Shown here: positions 10,640 to 21,821 of the stretch, piece by piece
Layout of the letters: each line of letters opens with the position of its first letter
Position numbering within the stretch: the stretch's first letter is position 1
Assembly (NCBI GenBank): GCA_037176885.1
Contig: JAWWNJ010000081.1
Location: forward strand, 1,136,239 to 1,200,238
From: Favolaschia claudopus
Taxonomy: Eukaryota > Basidiomycota > Agaricomycetes > Agaricales > Mycenaceae
DNA: 64,000 nucleotides
Direction of reading: 5' to 3'
Translations under genes and position numbers: made by a program
Notes under the pieces: generated by a model
Told to the model about the DNA's origin: nothing
The model's database searches: none
What the model saw: the letters and a program-made list of their open reading frames with translations, nothing else

Positions 10640-12850
10640 TTACTTTTTGCGGTCTCGAAAAACCTGGGGGCGGTGGCGAGCGCTTCCGCGGGGAATGGTG
10701 GGAATAGTTACGACTTTATCGGTCTTGGGATCTTTAATAGTAATTGTCTGGTCGTCGTTTGAATGATTGCGGATCAAGCTTTGGGTCAACACGTCGAAGG
10801 GACGACCCAGAAGTACGTCGTAGGCGGGGTTGCGAATGATATGGACTTGGAGGTAGAGGGTAATGTCACCGAAGCGGAAAGGGACATTGCGAGCGAGGCC
10901 AAGCGATGAATTATAAGCGCCGTTGGCCGATTGCATGCGTAGTATAACTCGAGGGTCATACGAAAGGGCTAGATCATGACAGATAGCCTCGGACATCGCG
11001 ATAACCTGCGAGCCGCCATCGACAATGCATTCGACTTGCATTTGATTGTCGATGATGGGCATGACGGAGCGAATGGCGGTGGACTCGGAAGAAACAGCTA
11101 AGTCATCTGGGAATTTGCCCGCGTCATAATAGACCGCAAGCGGGTCTGGGACAAAGACACCGCCTGGTGGAAGATGAGACTGAGAGGATGTGGTGTAGGT
11201 GGCGGGAAGAGAATCCATCATCGCAGTATATCGAGCATCTTGATGGCGTTGTTCGTCGAGGGTTTCGTGCGGAAAATCTGTGTCGGCGAAGGGAAGAGTA
11301 GAGTCAACCACATTAATAAATGTGTTGACGGAAGCAGAACTCTCGGGCTTGTCTTTGGCAGGAGCACGTCGGGCCGAGGTCACCTCGCGCATTCGCGAAC
11401 GTACTTCCGGTGCCAAGGAAAGGAGTTGGCGTTGAGTGAGGGTGATGGGCGCGTCGAGCGAGGACTGAAATACGGTTGCCGCATCCTTCTCGTTATAAAC
11501 CGGCGCGGTGGTACGGTAAGCGGGATTGCCTTTATTTTGCGCGGGAGGTAAACCGAGGTTTCGATCCGTTGGAGGCGCATATGCAGCGTCGCGAGCGTTG
11601 GAAAATGGATGAGGAGGCGAGGCTTCTGCATTCGGAGACGGCGCCGCAGGAGGAGTGGTGTTGGAAGCGGTAGGAATGTTGGTTTGGGGTGCAGGAATGG
11701 TACGATCGGGAATTTCGTCAGAACGCTTCTCGGCAAGAGCCTTCTTGGCCTGCGATCGAGTTAAAAGCGTCTGGTATTCCTTCATCAGCGTCTGCATACG
11801 ATCCTCGTCGGAGAGGGTAACGGATAAAATGGGGGAGGGAGTGGATAAATGGTCAATTGCAACCTCAACCATGAGCTGGGCGACACCGAGTTTTCCAGGA
11901 TTCTCGGCGTGCCATTTCTCAATGCGCTCACGAAGGTTCTTCCCGGTGATAGCGCGGGGAACGAAGGAGCCGTTGGGGAGAACGACGCGATTGTCGGAAT
12001 TGCGGATACACTTGCCGGATTTAATATCCACGTCAACGAGAGGGCAGGCACCGATGAAATGATCACCACTGCAATAAGTGCAGCCGTCGGGCCGTTTCCG
12101 CTGAGTATTGCCACCGGCATTGTCAGGCTTTGCTGCGATGACCTTAATGAGTTCAGCCATGCTGCTGACGAGAGCTGTGATGCCGGGGTCGGGTTTGATT
12201 TCGATTGTGGAGGCGGGAGACAGGGAGGAAGTGGTGGATGAAGGCGCATTGAAAACAGAAGAGCCGCTCGAGCCAGCGAGAGCGAATTCCGCGGCTTCGT
12301 ACATATCAGAAAGAGCGTATGGGTCGGCAGGATGAATGTCAGGCTTCTTAATTTGCAAGCGCTGACGTATCTCGGAAGCGAAAGAGGCAGGAGACATGGC
12401 ACGGAGAAAAGCGCGGCTTTGCTCAGCCTCAGAAAGACGTTTCTTCGAAATGAGATATGTGGTGATGCGGAGGAATTGTCGATAGAAGGTAGTGAGGTCG
12501 TCGAGAGAAAGAATACCGGTGCGAGAATAACGGCCGACGAGGGAGTCAAGATCTCGGACCTCGAGTCGGCGGTCGTCGTCGTTACCAGCGTAAAGTTTAA
12601 GCACCTCGGATTTAAAGTCATCGAAGGACTTAGTAGCGTCACGGAAAGTGGCGAGAGCTTCCCAAATTTCCTGGTCGAGGACAGACAGGAAGCGTGTGGC
12701 ATGCTGCTTCATTTCGTGATTGTCTTTGACCTCGGCGCGATCAAGAAGAAATTCGAGGTCGGTAAAATAACGACGGAGCTCGTGGGGTTTAGAAGCATCG
12801 AACTGGGGCGCATTACGATCGCCACGAGCGGGCATGGGAATGGGAGCCAT
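10640..12850 (-). pseudogene. gag: Ty3-type gag-protease, 3' end altered by insertion
   Basis: The frame is open from 13105, but the start at 12850 (MAPIPMPARGDRNAPQF) is preferred because it precedes the first conserved gag block; the upstream 85 codons are serine-rich and atypical. In order: capsid-like helices (ELRRYFTDLEFLLDR, LEVRDLDSLVGRYSR), a zinc knuckle CTYCSGDHFIGAC (CX2CX3HX4C, one residue shorter than canonical), a long proline/serine spacer, and an aspartic protease with the active-site variant VDGGSQVIAMSEAIC and DVLLGRPFDV. The last four codons (DRKK) and the stop come from the inserted element at 10656, so the native C-terminus is lost. Gag packages element RNA; the protease would process the polyprotein. 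Confidence 0.8.
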
Positions 12851-13076
12851 AATGTCGGATGGGGACGGAGAAGAACTAGAGGATGAGGAAGAGGTGGATG
12901 AGAGCAAGAGGTCGTAGTGGTGGGAGAGATGATTAGGAACGACTTGAAAGAAGTCGACGAACGGGTCTGAGTCGAGGAGATTGGCGGGGTTCTGTGAGAT
13001 AGCGAGAAACTCGTCGCGAAGATCGCGAAGAGAGTTACGCCGCAGGTTACGAGAGGAACCAGAAGCAATTTTGAAA

Positions 13077-13094
13077 CCCTCGCGGTGGGCTCCA
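13077..13094 (-). other. Possible primer-binding site of the Ty3 element
   Basis: The minus strand reads TGGAGCCCACCGCGAGGG. It begins with the TGG that pairs with a tRNA CCA end and lies upstream of gag. The implied tRNA would have a U before CCA, as eukaryotic tRNA-Cys does. No 5' LTR end is visible beside it, so this is weak. Confidence 0.2.
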
Positions 13095-13105
13095 AAATGA
13101 TGCAC

Positions 13106-13656
13106 TAACTGACTGTCTAGCGGTGTATCGCTCGGCAGTCAGTGATGCAGAAAATGCGAGCGCTCCAAAATGCGACAGTGCCGAGACTGGCAAACTGCGG
13201 CGAAGACGGCGACGGGGAGGCGAAGGACAATGAAGACAGAGACAGAGATAACGGCGGAGACGGCGACGGAGACGAGAGCGAAGCAGAGAGTCGAAGTCGG
13301 AGACGGCAGCGAAGACGGAGACGAAAACTAAAGCAGCAGGGACTTCTGAAGGTGCAAAAGTGAAAGTATATTCATCTAAAAGGCTACTATATGAGTCTGT
13401 AGTTAGCTGTTATAACTCCGACGATCTCGCAAAAGGTTAAGTGGGATGCGAGTAGCGTTGGCAAACCGTAGCGCCGGCGACGGCGGACGACAGGGCTTGT
13501 CGGAGCTGGTCGGACTTGTTCGGACTCATCGAATGAGTCAATTCGCGATCACGCGTCTCGTCGCTGATTGCTTTCTGCACCCGCCTCACGCGTTTCCTCG
13601 ACCGTAAGTAAATTCGAGAGCAAGGAATTTAGTTTATCTATTTACCATGTACCATA
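13106..13656. other. Upstream region of the Ty3 copy, purine-rich; no gene
   Basis: 13200-13325 is a purine-rich stretch built of GGAGACGGCGACG-like words on the + strand. If a 5' LTR existed it should lie here, but the TGTTGAGCGCGC LTR start seen at 3433 and 19427 is absent, and there is only a faint resemblance to the solo LTR (a CTACTATAT word near 13385). No coding frame is supported. Confidence 0.5.
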
Positions 13657-16600
13657 TCACCACTGTAAGTTGGTATCAACACTTTGTAATGGATAATGAT
13701 ACTCCGAGCCGTCCCAATTCCGAGTCTGTGCAAACGGCAGGGCGGGAACATGCAGTGATTCGAAAGGAGCGGAGTCGGCTGGGAGAGCCCAGTTTGGATC
13801 AAGTGGAAGTGCGGAGGAATCAGACATAGGATCAAGGAAAGATGTGGGACAATCGTATCCTGGGTAAGCAGAATATCCAAGGTCGTGAGGCTGATAGGAA
13901 GCATGCCATGATGGAATATTTGGTTCGGGTTCCAGCGAATAAAAGGCCGCAAAGACAGGCGCTTCGGCTGCTGGGGTCGTTTCAACGGCCGGTGCCAGTG
14001 GACGCGTTGTATATAACGGCTGCTCAGAAATGATATTTGCCGCGCCGCCGGCCCTAGCCGAAATTTGAGATGACTGTGCTTGACTTGTGTCGCCGACAGC
14101 ATCTGTGACGTCTTGACCCTCTTCGCGTTCGATAATGCGATGTTGAACGAGCACTATAATTGATGTTTGAGTACGGAGTAAGATGAAAAAAATTATTAGA
14201 ACTGAACCTCGACGGGCAACTGAGCGTTGAGTGCGCCGAAAGTGTGTGGAGGTCTGATCGCGAGAATAAATACCCTGTGAGGAATACAGCGAAATGGCTG
14301 CCATAGCGCGTGCATCATATTGCATGCCGCGCATAATTCCCCCGAGAATCGTGAGATTTACACCATCGCGATTCACATTTCGATGTGCTTGTTCGTTACC
14401 ATTCGTTGTAGCTGGAGCAGCCTTCCAAATTTCGAGGGGGATCAAGCTCATTGGTTGGTACAGAGCTGGCAATGCGAATTTGGTTCCAGTGATTTTGTCT
14501 TTGAGCCAAGCTGTAGCTATATTTCAATTGCGCGAAGGTCAGAGAGGAAACGGACTTACCTTTCGCCTTTTTCCCACCATTTTCAATGATTTTGAGCGCT
14601 CCGTTGATATCTGGATGTTCGTGGCAAGAGGCGAGGCTCAGCATAGCTTTCCGAACAGTACTCGTAGTGTGAGGCCGAAGATCGTTAATGTTTCGTTTGT
14701 AATGGACCGTGCAGATCCGATAGAACCGACGGAGATGATCAACAGGAGAGAGGTCACGCAATCGGCGGTTAGGTTCGCTGGGACAGAATTCGTCGGAGTC
14801 CCGGCACAACGACTGGCAGAACATTCCAGCACCTGTATACACGAGTATAAGTTCAGCGGAAATATTTCCTTTGCAGTTTGAGATGAAACATACCTAATCC
14901 CTCCCCCTTGTGCGCATCTGCGATCCACATTTCCATCCCATCCCCATGTATATGGCGAAAACGAACAGGTACTCCCGTATCCAAGGCTGCAATCTCAAAG
15001 ATTCGAGTGAACAAAATAAAATGGGCTTGAGCGGATTGCGAAGTTGTAAACGCGCGATTGTCGACTACCGCTATTACCGACTCAACAAGAGTAGGCAAAA
15101 AAGAACGACAACTTACAATGCATACTACGGATGTCCCAGGTCTCCAGTTCGAACTCCTCCCACTTGCCGTGAATTCGTTTAAACGCGGTGTCGAGGGAGA
15201 GCATTCTTGTTTGCATCAAATGCTCGGACATTGCCGGAAACATACATATGATGAGATGGAATATTTTACCGTCGTCCAGGGTGTGTGTCTCAGCACATCT
15301 CACATACTGCTGAGCCTTCGGCAGCTTCAGATGCTCCTTCATAAGAAGCACGGCGCCTGTAGAAAATAGTCAGCGATACATATTATTATCGGAACAAGAT
15401 CGCTTTCCTTCCAATCCAGTGCCGTCGGGATATAAGACCTTCCGAAGTCGATCTATGTACCGTCGAACGTGATCTAGGTTTCCAAGTGATGGGTGCAGCT
15501 CGGAAAGAGGAGGATCGACTCGCTGATTCCATCCGAGCTGCCGTCTCAGACCAGAAATGAACCCTGATTCAACGACAATTTTTCGAGGGGTCGCATCGGC
15601 AAGCTTCCAATCCAAATCTTGCAATAGGGACTGAAAGATATCGAGGAGAGGAGGAGGGGTCTTGACTGGCGAAGGGCGGGGATGGGAATGTGGGTTCTGA
15701 CAAATTATCAAGATGTACGGGCAGTCGACCAAGTCGTACGGGGTATATATGTTGAATGTTGAAAGACAGTTGTGTTTCCAGCGCTGAAGAACCCCACGCG
15801 CGAGCTTCCCAGCTGTGTCCCTGTGCCAGTATGCTAGATAGAGTTATTAGTCAAACGATTGAACAAGAAAAATGCAGACAAAACATACGACAGAGATCCT
15901 TTTGCGCGGATGGTGGGGCAGTGAATGAACAGGGAATGAGTGGGCCATAACCGAGGGCCTTGGCAGATATTTCGTGCTCCGAGATAGCTACAGAATCATC
16001 GGAAAGCAGAGAGCGAAGGTAAGGGATGTTGAATTCATCCAAATTGCGGAGGACGAGGTGCGCTTTATTGCGTTCGGAGCGCTTCTCGCACCTAAAATTA
16101 ATTGGAAATCAACATATGTTGAATTTGAACTCGATGGACATACTGGATTAATGGTCGACCATATTCGTCCGAACCCATCACCAATTTTGCACGACAAGTG
16201 GGGTCTTTCGACCGGGCACGCTTCGGGATTGCAACAGAGACAGAATCATCGCTGTCGGATTCCGAATCGCTGCTGACTTCAAGCTGCGAGTCAAATTCCA
16301 CGCCGTCGTCGTCGGGATCGAAAGCGCAGCCGCTAGTACGAATGGCACAGAAGAAAGCTAGTGTTTTGTCAAAAATCTCCTTGGCGGCAGGCGCATTGAT
16401 ATGAGTCCGAGTCGTGGCTGAAGCAGCAGAGTTGTCGGAAAGACCACGCGCTGAGCACACTTTGAGCCCTTTACCTTGGAGCGGGTAAGAAATTTGAAAC
16501 ACAATCAAACTGATTTGAACTAACAGGCAATCTTCAAATTATTGCAAGAAACTGGCTCTCCGTCTCGACCTGATAGAATCAACCCGCATTTTACGTAGGG

Positions 16601-17014
16601 GCGCCCTCCATGATTGTCGCCGAGAGAATATTGTATGTTCAATTTGGGATGGAATTCAGAAGTTGGATCTACAGCAAAAACATGAGCCACCGCCGTGCCA
16701 AAGCTAGCTCCAGTCTCCGGATATTCCACAATAGCACCCAAGGGATGCTCTACGATTCTGTGGACAGAGGTTTGCCGATTTATTGAATTTATTCCCAAAG
16801 CAACTTCGGCGAGAGTGAATTCGCGAGCAGGAGGGGCTTTATATCGATAACCAAGAACGGCAGGGCTGGGTTGGGACGCAACAGAGGAGGAAATTCGCTG
16901 ATATACGTCTTGAAAGTCGTCGTCGTGACTCGAGTTGTTGTCAGTGAGTCCAACCTCGTCAAGTAATTTCTTTGCAGCCGCTACTGCGGCGCGCTGAGCA
17001 TCGGTCAAATGCAT
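13657..17014 (-). CDS. Mutator-like (MULE) DDE transposase family protein, multi-exon
   Basis: At least eight coding blocks on the minus strand read as one protein of about 800-900 residues: N-terminus MHLTDAQRAAVAAAKK (17014), then blocks near 16.5-16.2, 16.0-15.9, 15.7-15.4, 15.35-15.1, 15.1-14.9, 14.84-14.57 and 14.5-13.66 kb. I recall the same block order from a repeated family of Agaricomycete hypothetical proteins. The spacing of acidic residues suggests a MULE catalytic core: Asp in SLDTAFKRI (about 15191), Asp in WIADAHKGEGLG (about 14917) and Glu in TTNGNEQAHRN (about 14393). This assignment is inferred from motif order, not from a search. The frames of all blocks appear open, so it could be an active or domesticated gene. 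Exact splice sites were not all resolved. Confidence 0.6.
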
Positions 17015-17570
17015 GACTCGGGAGGGATGAATTAGGAGCTTTGTGTAGCATATTCATAGGATATTTATTTAGTGGATGAGGATGCGAAGAGAAATCACGG
17101 AGTTGCCTATTTAGGATTTGATATGTTTTCCGTTGTTGCGCAATACTCACTCAAACCCTTGCTTCAGCGCATTTCCTCTATTCCTCCTACTCCGTCGGTG
17201 AATAACGAAGCAGGATCCTCTGCACAACCCTGAATTTGAAGCCAAATATCCACATAGGCTCCTTCTTCGCCTCTATGCCCGTAAAATCCAATACACTCGT
17301 ACGGCGACCGTCTTGCAGAAAAACCTTCCTCTCTCTTCTTCAATATAATTTTTCCTCGATTTCACCCTACTCGGAGCATTGGATTTATTGAGAAGCACCA
17401 TTTTTGCGAATCCTCGTTGCAAGAATTCATAAAACCTCTTCTACCATACAAATTGTTTCGACCTGAGCGGAAATTATCCAACGAGCCAGCAGTGTATGAA
17501 GCCTGTCGAAGAAATTTCGAAGATATAACAGGGGGACCTGTATTCTCGTATTGTATCTCACATCTCAATC

Positions 17571-18792
17571 ATGGCACACCCGTTCAAACCATACCCAGCC
17601 GACAATACCTTCGACGACCTCATTGTTTTGCACCAAAAGAAGAGCAACGAGCTTGTCGTCTACTCGCGCCTCCTTGGCCGGGTTGTGACACTCTCCTGGT
17701 ACGCTTTTGTGCCCATCCTCAGCCGCTGATTTTCGATTATTAAAGGCCAACACATAATGGGGTCAAGATTGTGCCTAGAGGCATCCGACTTTGGTTACGC
17801 ACTCGCTGTTTGTTCTGGGAGTGCTTTTGTGCTCTCCGGACGGAGTCCAATCAGCCGCGCCCATGTCAAATTGTGGAGTCGCAGGTTACGAAGGACGTGT
17901 ACGCATTTTGCCATTTTGAGCATGCTCGTTGTGGGTTCAAAAGTAAGTGCCTGTATTGCTGTAAATATTTTGCCGTTCATTTATTGTGACTGATACAATT
18001 TACAATTCAGTGAATTTGAGTCAAATTCATGGCTCTTCTCGCCTTGTGTCTTCTTACGGCCATTTGCCGACTTCCAGTATGTTGTTTGATATCTCCCGGT
18101 GCTTGCCGATGCTGATGTTTGATCTAGACTCTGCGCAAACTCAACCCGACATGCAAAATTTACGCCAGAATTGGCAGCGACTTCATGGTGACACACTTCT
18201 TGCTGAGCTTGCACCCCACTTTGCCGGTTACTGTGGCGAGAATACCTCCGGATACCCCGCAGGAACTCACCAACTCAGCGGACCCTTGCTTTTCCGAAAG
18301 CCGAAGGAGAAAGGTGAGCATTGATCGACATTTTCATTGTACTTGAACTTGTTGCTAATCATTATGTCAGTCGGCCGCCGTCGCCACAGCTCTCCCTACA
18401 TCCGACACGAGCTCCAGGCTCCCCGAAGCAATGCAGGCTATGTCGAGATCGATGACCTCGACTTTCCGGCGAGGCTGGCGCCGGTTACAGGCCGGTCAAA
18501 ACCCTCGGCGAGCATTTCGGCACCGGTGCGCGGTTCCGTTTCCAACCACTCAGTTGCCGGGCCCTCTCGTATCACCCTGCCGGCTCTTCCGTCTGCTTCG
18601 GCAGGCAATTTCCTCCCTTCTGAGCAACGGGACATTCGCCTTCTTCGTGATTTAGCCCACGGCAAGGGAATATCGGAGTATTCGTGGGAGGGGCTGGTTG
18701 ATCAATGCCAAGTTTGTGGAAATTATTTTGCGGCCAGTGTACTCAAGAAACATATTCCTGTGTGCAAAGACACGACCATTGTCATTGAATAG
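17571..18792 (+). CDS. Hypothetical protein with C-terminal C2HC zinc finger
   Basis: Five exons join cleanly: 17571-17698, 17746-17942, 18011-18076, 18128-18313 and 18371-18792, all with GT donors and AG acceptors, giving 332 residues. The N-terminal half contains a cysteine-rich segment (RCLFWECFCALRTE, then FCHFEHARCGFK). The C-terminus ends with CQVCGNYFAASVLKKHIPVC, a CX2CX12HX3C zinc finger of the kind used for DNA or protein contacts. The middle of the last exon is serine/proline-rich and probably disordered. I do not recognise a family with known function. The gene sits between two transposon-derived genes, so it may itself be an accessory gene of a mobile element. Confidence 0.6.
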
Positions 18793-18841
18793 TATATGAT
18801 CGATATACTTTGTTATGATCGGGAACCTATGACGCAAATGC

Positions 18842-19427
18842 TGTTAAGTTCTTCTTCTTTGTAGCAAAGCATCATACGATTGATCGTATCCGGCCCGGAG
18901 CGACTTGACTTCACTTAAAAAAACAACGAACAGAAAACATTCGGTCCATTCCCGCCTATTCCCGCCCATTTCAACTACTCCGCGGGCGAGCGCGTCGGGA
19001 GCCGAGGAAGCGCGAATAAGCTCAAGAATTCCGGAAATCGAAGCCAGATCTGGGATCTGAGTTATAACAAGCCACTCAACACTGCTACTATATATACAGG
19101 AATCGATAGGAGTGAGTAGAATACAAAGAATGAGACTAAAACTCAGCGGAACTGAAAAACATAACAAGTCTCGATAAAATATCAGGACGTCTCGCGGAAC
19201 GGCGGAAGAGGCAGTGAAAAGCAGTGAGAATATGGAGACTTGAGGTCATAGATGACGGAGGTCGAGATGAGATGAGGCAAAGAACGCCAAAACGGCGGGC
19301 GGGACGATAGAGACATGGCGGCTGGAAGGAAGAAGTAATGATGTGTTTGTCTCGGAGGAAGCCGACAAACAGCCGATGCCGTATGGGCGCTTGTGTGTCC
19401 GTGGTCAGCGCTCGAGCGCGCTCAACA
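18842..19427 (-). repeat. Solo LTR (586 bp) of a Ty3-type element
   Basis: It begins TGTTGAGCGCGC and ends GAACTTAACA on the minus strand, with the expected TG...CA ends. The first ~63 bases match the LTR fragment at 3371-3433. A TATA-like CTGTATATATAG lies at about 19083-19094, fitting an LTR promoter. The 5-bp flanks (AATGC and CCGTT) do not match, so there is no target duplication and the copy may come from recombination between elements. No primer-binding site or coding sequence is attached. Confidence 0.7.
19083..19094 (-). promoter_or_regulatory. TATA box of the solo LTR
   Basis: CTGTATATATAG on the minus strand within the LTR; the only strong TATA-like site in this repeat. Confidence 0.45.
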
Positions 19428-19718
19428 CCGTTTGATTCGAGTCGCCGGACGGGATGAAGACGCGCGAGACGGGCCGCGAGAGATGGAGTGTTCGTCATTC
19501 CATTCGGGCCGCTGTACGAGTCAATGATTGAAACAAAACACACAGCAGAGGATACAGGGGGAACATACCTCTCTTGCCCGCTCTATCTCTCGACGTCCAG
19601 GCTTAACACTGACGGAGCGGCGCCCATCGACTTGATGGACCTGGAAATGATAAATGAATACTGCGCCGCCACAGCAAAATACAAATAACACATACCTGGC
19701 GAGCACCGTCGTCTGCAA

Positions 19719-20470
19719 ATGGCGAAGGCTCCGTCCGTATACAGTGTCCGACTTGACACCCTGACCACCGCATACGGAGCTGAATATTTCCGAGATGCAT
19801 TTGCTCGGTTTGTGGTTGGCTTCAAAAACCCGGATTTCACTCGACGGCAGGTAGAGAGAGCTGCTGAGGATTTTTTTCTTCCCTTTCAAACCGTTTCTGT
19901 TTACCACAAGATCAAGTTCTGGAACGAGGACCCTCTCGGGCGTGAAGACAATAGCGATGTTCTCGATGTCGTTCACGTCAAACCCGGCTACTCTAATCGA
20001 CACGGACGTACGTTCGGCGGTCGTTTTGACACCGTAATTGTCAATGATGGTACCGGTCAGCATTCCGGGATAAAAGGTAGGTTTTATATTGTCGCACACA
20101 ATACTGGAGTAATCCTCACAACACAGGGTATCGTATCGGGCAAGTGCGGGTAGTATTCTCACTCAGTGAGCGCATTCGTGGTCATATATTTCCAGGCGAA
20201 AAGCCCTCCTTTCACCTGGCATACGTTGAATGGTTCTCAAAATTCCCTAACTCACCCGAACCCAACCATCGGATGTACAAGATTTCCCGGCCTGAAGAGA
20301 GCTTTGTCAGCATTATTCCTGTTGGAAACATTCGGCGCAGTGTTCATCTCTTCCCTCAATTCGGCCCAGTCGCACCGCGGGAGTGGACGAGTGCGACGGT
20401 TCTTGAACAATGCAAGAAATTTTATGTCAGCCCTTGGTCTGATCGGTATGCATATGTTACCATTCGATAG
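19719..20470 (+). pseudogene. C-terminal fragment of a Plavaka-type transposon protein
   Basis: Two exons (19719-20076 and 20127-20470, 50-nt intron) give an open 233-residue frame: a start region with PFQTVSVYHKIKFWNEDP, then FDTVIVNDGTGQHSGIKGYRIGQVRVVF, LAYVEWFSKF, VGNIRRSVHLFPQFGPVAPREWTS and a final FYVSPWSDRYAYVTI. From memory, this block order is the C-terminal domain of very large Agaricomycete proteins of Plavaka (CACTA-like) transposons. The several hundred residues that should precede it, including the catalytic region, are missing, and the solo LTR lies immediately upstream. It could be expressed as a short protein from the ATG at 19719, but is more likely a relic. Confidence 0.6.
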
Positions 20471-21821
20471 CTTAGAACTATTTGATCACCTACTTACTAT
20501 TACCCCAAGTCGTCTCATTATTTCAATTCATCTTTGCCTCACACTTCGTCTATGTCCGAGTCACAGCGTGACTTGTGGGATCAATTCTGAGGGGGACCTA
20601 CCATGTCGCACAAACACGCACGGATATGAGTTATAGATATACCCAATGGTCACGGAAGGTGTACAATTGCTGAAAGACAGGTTTTCACGGGGTTTGTCCG
20701 AAATTGTGCGAGATTATTGAATGTTATTTGATTTTGTTGCCAATTGTTCGGAATTGGGGCATTGGTGATAATTGGCGATAATTTTCCGCCAATTGGCAAT
20801 TCTGGTTTTTCCTGATGTGGGAGGTGGCTCTTGTACCTCATAGACATACATAGACTTCCAGAGTACGTCATAGAATTTTGGGTTTTTCCTGATGCACATC
20901 GCAATTCACCGAGTTACCCACCTCCAACGACGCCACCACCCCCGAAGAACTAGTCTCTTGTAAACAGACGCTACATACAAATGGTCCTCGTACCTGCGGT
21001 GTATGTAGTCTGTCAAGTTGCTGACATCCGTGATTGGAGGTGAGGCTAATGCCGTAATGATTTGGATCAACTTAAATCAATCGCGTCGTTGCGTATCTTA
21101 CGACGCGCTTTTCTTTGCTCCATCCTTCTGAGCGTTCTTAGAACGCAAATTAAACAAAACTCCCAACTTGAATGGAAGAAAATGGTTCAGAATTGAAGGA
21201 GATCATATTTGGGCGGGTTGGCCGCCGGCCATCCGCTGTATCACGGATTCTCGTTCCTATGATTCGAAAAACTTATTCTGACTTCGCATACATATTCAGG
21301 TATGCTATTCCAAGTGACTTATCTCTAAAATCAAGCAACAGACGGGGGCACAGTGGTTGTATGTGGCAAATGGCGGGTGGGAACTATTTCCAAATCCGTA
21401 CATTACGGCATTATGCCCACTTCCGTGCATCACCCCCGTGGCAAAATACAGACTACCGAAGAACATACCTTGAAAATAGCACTCATGCGCGTCAGTGTAG
21501 GTCTCACACGGCATTCCATTTCCGAACTCCGGATCACGCATTGGACGACGCCAAAGCGAAGCGGAGGCTCGGCTTGTCCCTTTCGATTCTCACCGATAGC
21601 TTTCCGACGTGGACTTCGCCAGCAAAATAAGGGTATCACCGCTTCCACGGACCGCGGGTGACTCACCGCACACGCCTTTACCCCGTGCCACCATCACGAA
21701 TAGTCGCCCATCCCTCAGGCTCCCTGTTCCATCCCCCACCAGTTGAAACTACGTCTCATTCACGGTGTAGTGGTCTTGTCTCGTCCATCTCACCTCACAC
21801 TTACAATTTCTAGGATTGTCG
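20471..21821. other. Spacer with dispersed repeats; no gene recognised
   Basis: Two pieces recur about 3 kb downstream: 20900-20949 resembles 24567-24614, and the 27-bp GCGTCAGTGTAGGTCTCACACGGCATT at 21489-21515 is perfectly repeated at 24638-24664. They flank the F-box gene on both sides. The 20640-20800 part is AT-rich. Frames here look like shadows. Confidence 0.5.

Larger units (their letters stand above)
7320..10656. mobile_element. 3.3-kb inserted element with TACTT/AAGTA arrays, probably a non-autonomous DNA transposon
   Basis: The element sits between two copies of GAAAAACCTG (7310-7319 and 10657-10666), read as a 10-bp target duplication within the gag-pol junction of the Ty3 element. 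Its left 240 bases are rich in TTACTT and its right 2.4 kb in AAGTAAAGTA, so the repeat changes orientation between the ends. A perfect 17-bp inverted pair (7366-7382 and 10575-10591) lies 46 and 65 bases in from the two ends. No convincing protein is encoded; the frames inside are low-complexity shadows of the arrays. A 9-11-bp duplication and long subterminal arrays fit a Mutator-like element, but the class is inferred. Confidence 0.65.
3371..13105 (-). mobile_element. Degenerate Ty3/Gypsy-type retrotransposon, split by an insertion
   Basis: On the minus strand the order is gag-protease (13105-10657), an inserted element (10656-7320), then reverse transcriptase, RNase H and integrase (7296-3634), a purine-rich tract and a truncated LTR. 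Removing the inserted element and one copy of its 10-bp duplication puts the end of gag-pro and the start of pol in overlapping frames, as expected for this class. The copy is dead: pol has an in-frame stop, the gag-pol junction is interrupted, and no matching 5' LTR is visible upstream of 13105. Confidence 0.8.

Noticed and set aside
7320..10656. Reading the AAGTA-rich block as part of the Ty3 element itself
   Set aside because: A 10-bp duplication flanks it, it interrupts the gag-pol overlap, and it carries its own inverted pair.
13106..13656. 5' LTR of the Ty3 element
   Set aside because: The LTR start seen at 3433 and 19427 is absent, and only a CTACTATAT word is shared with the solo LTR.
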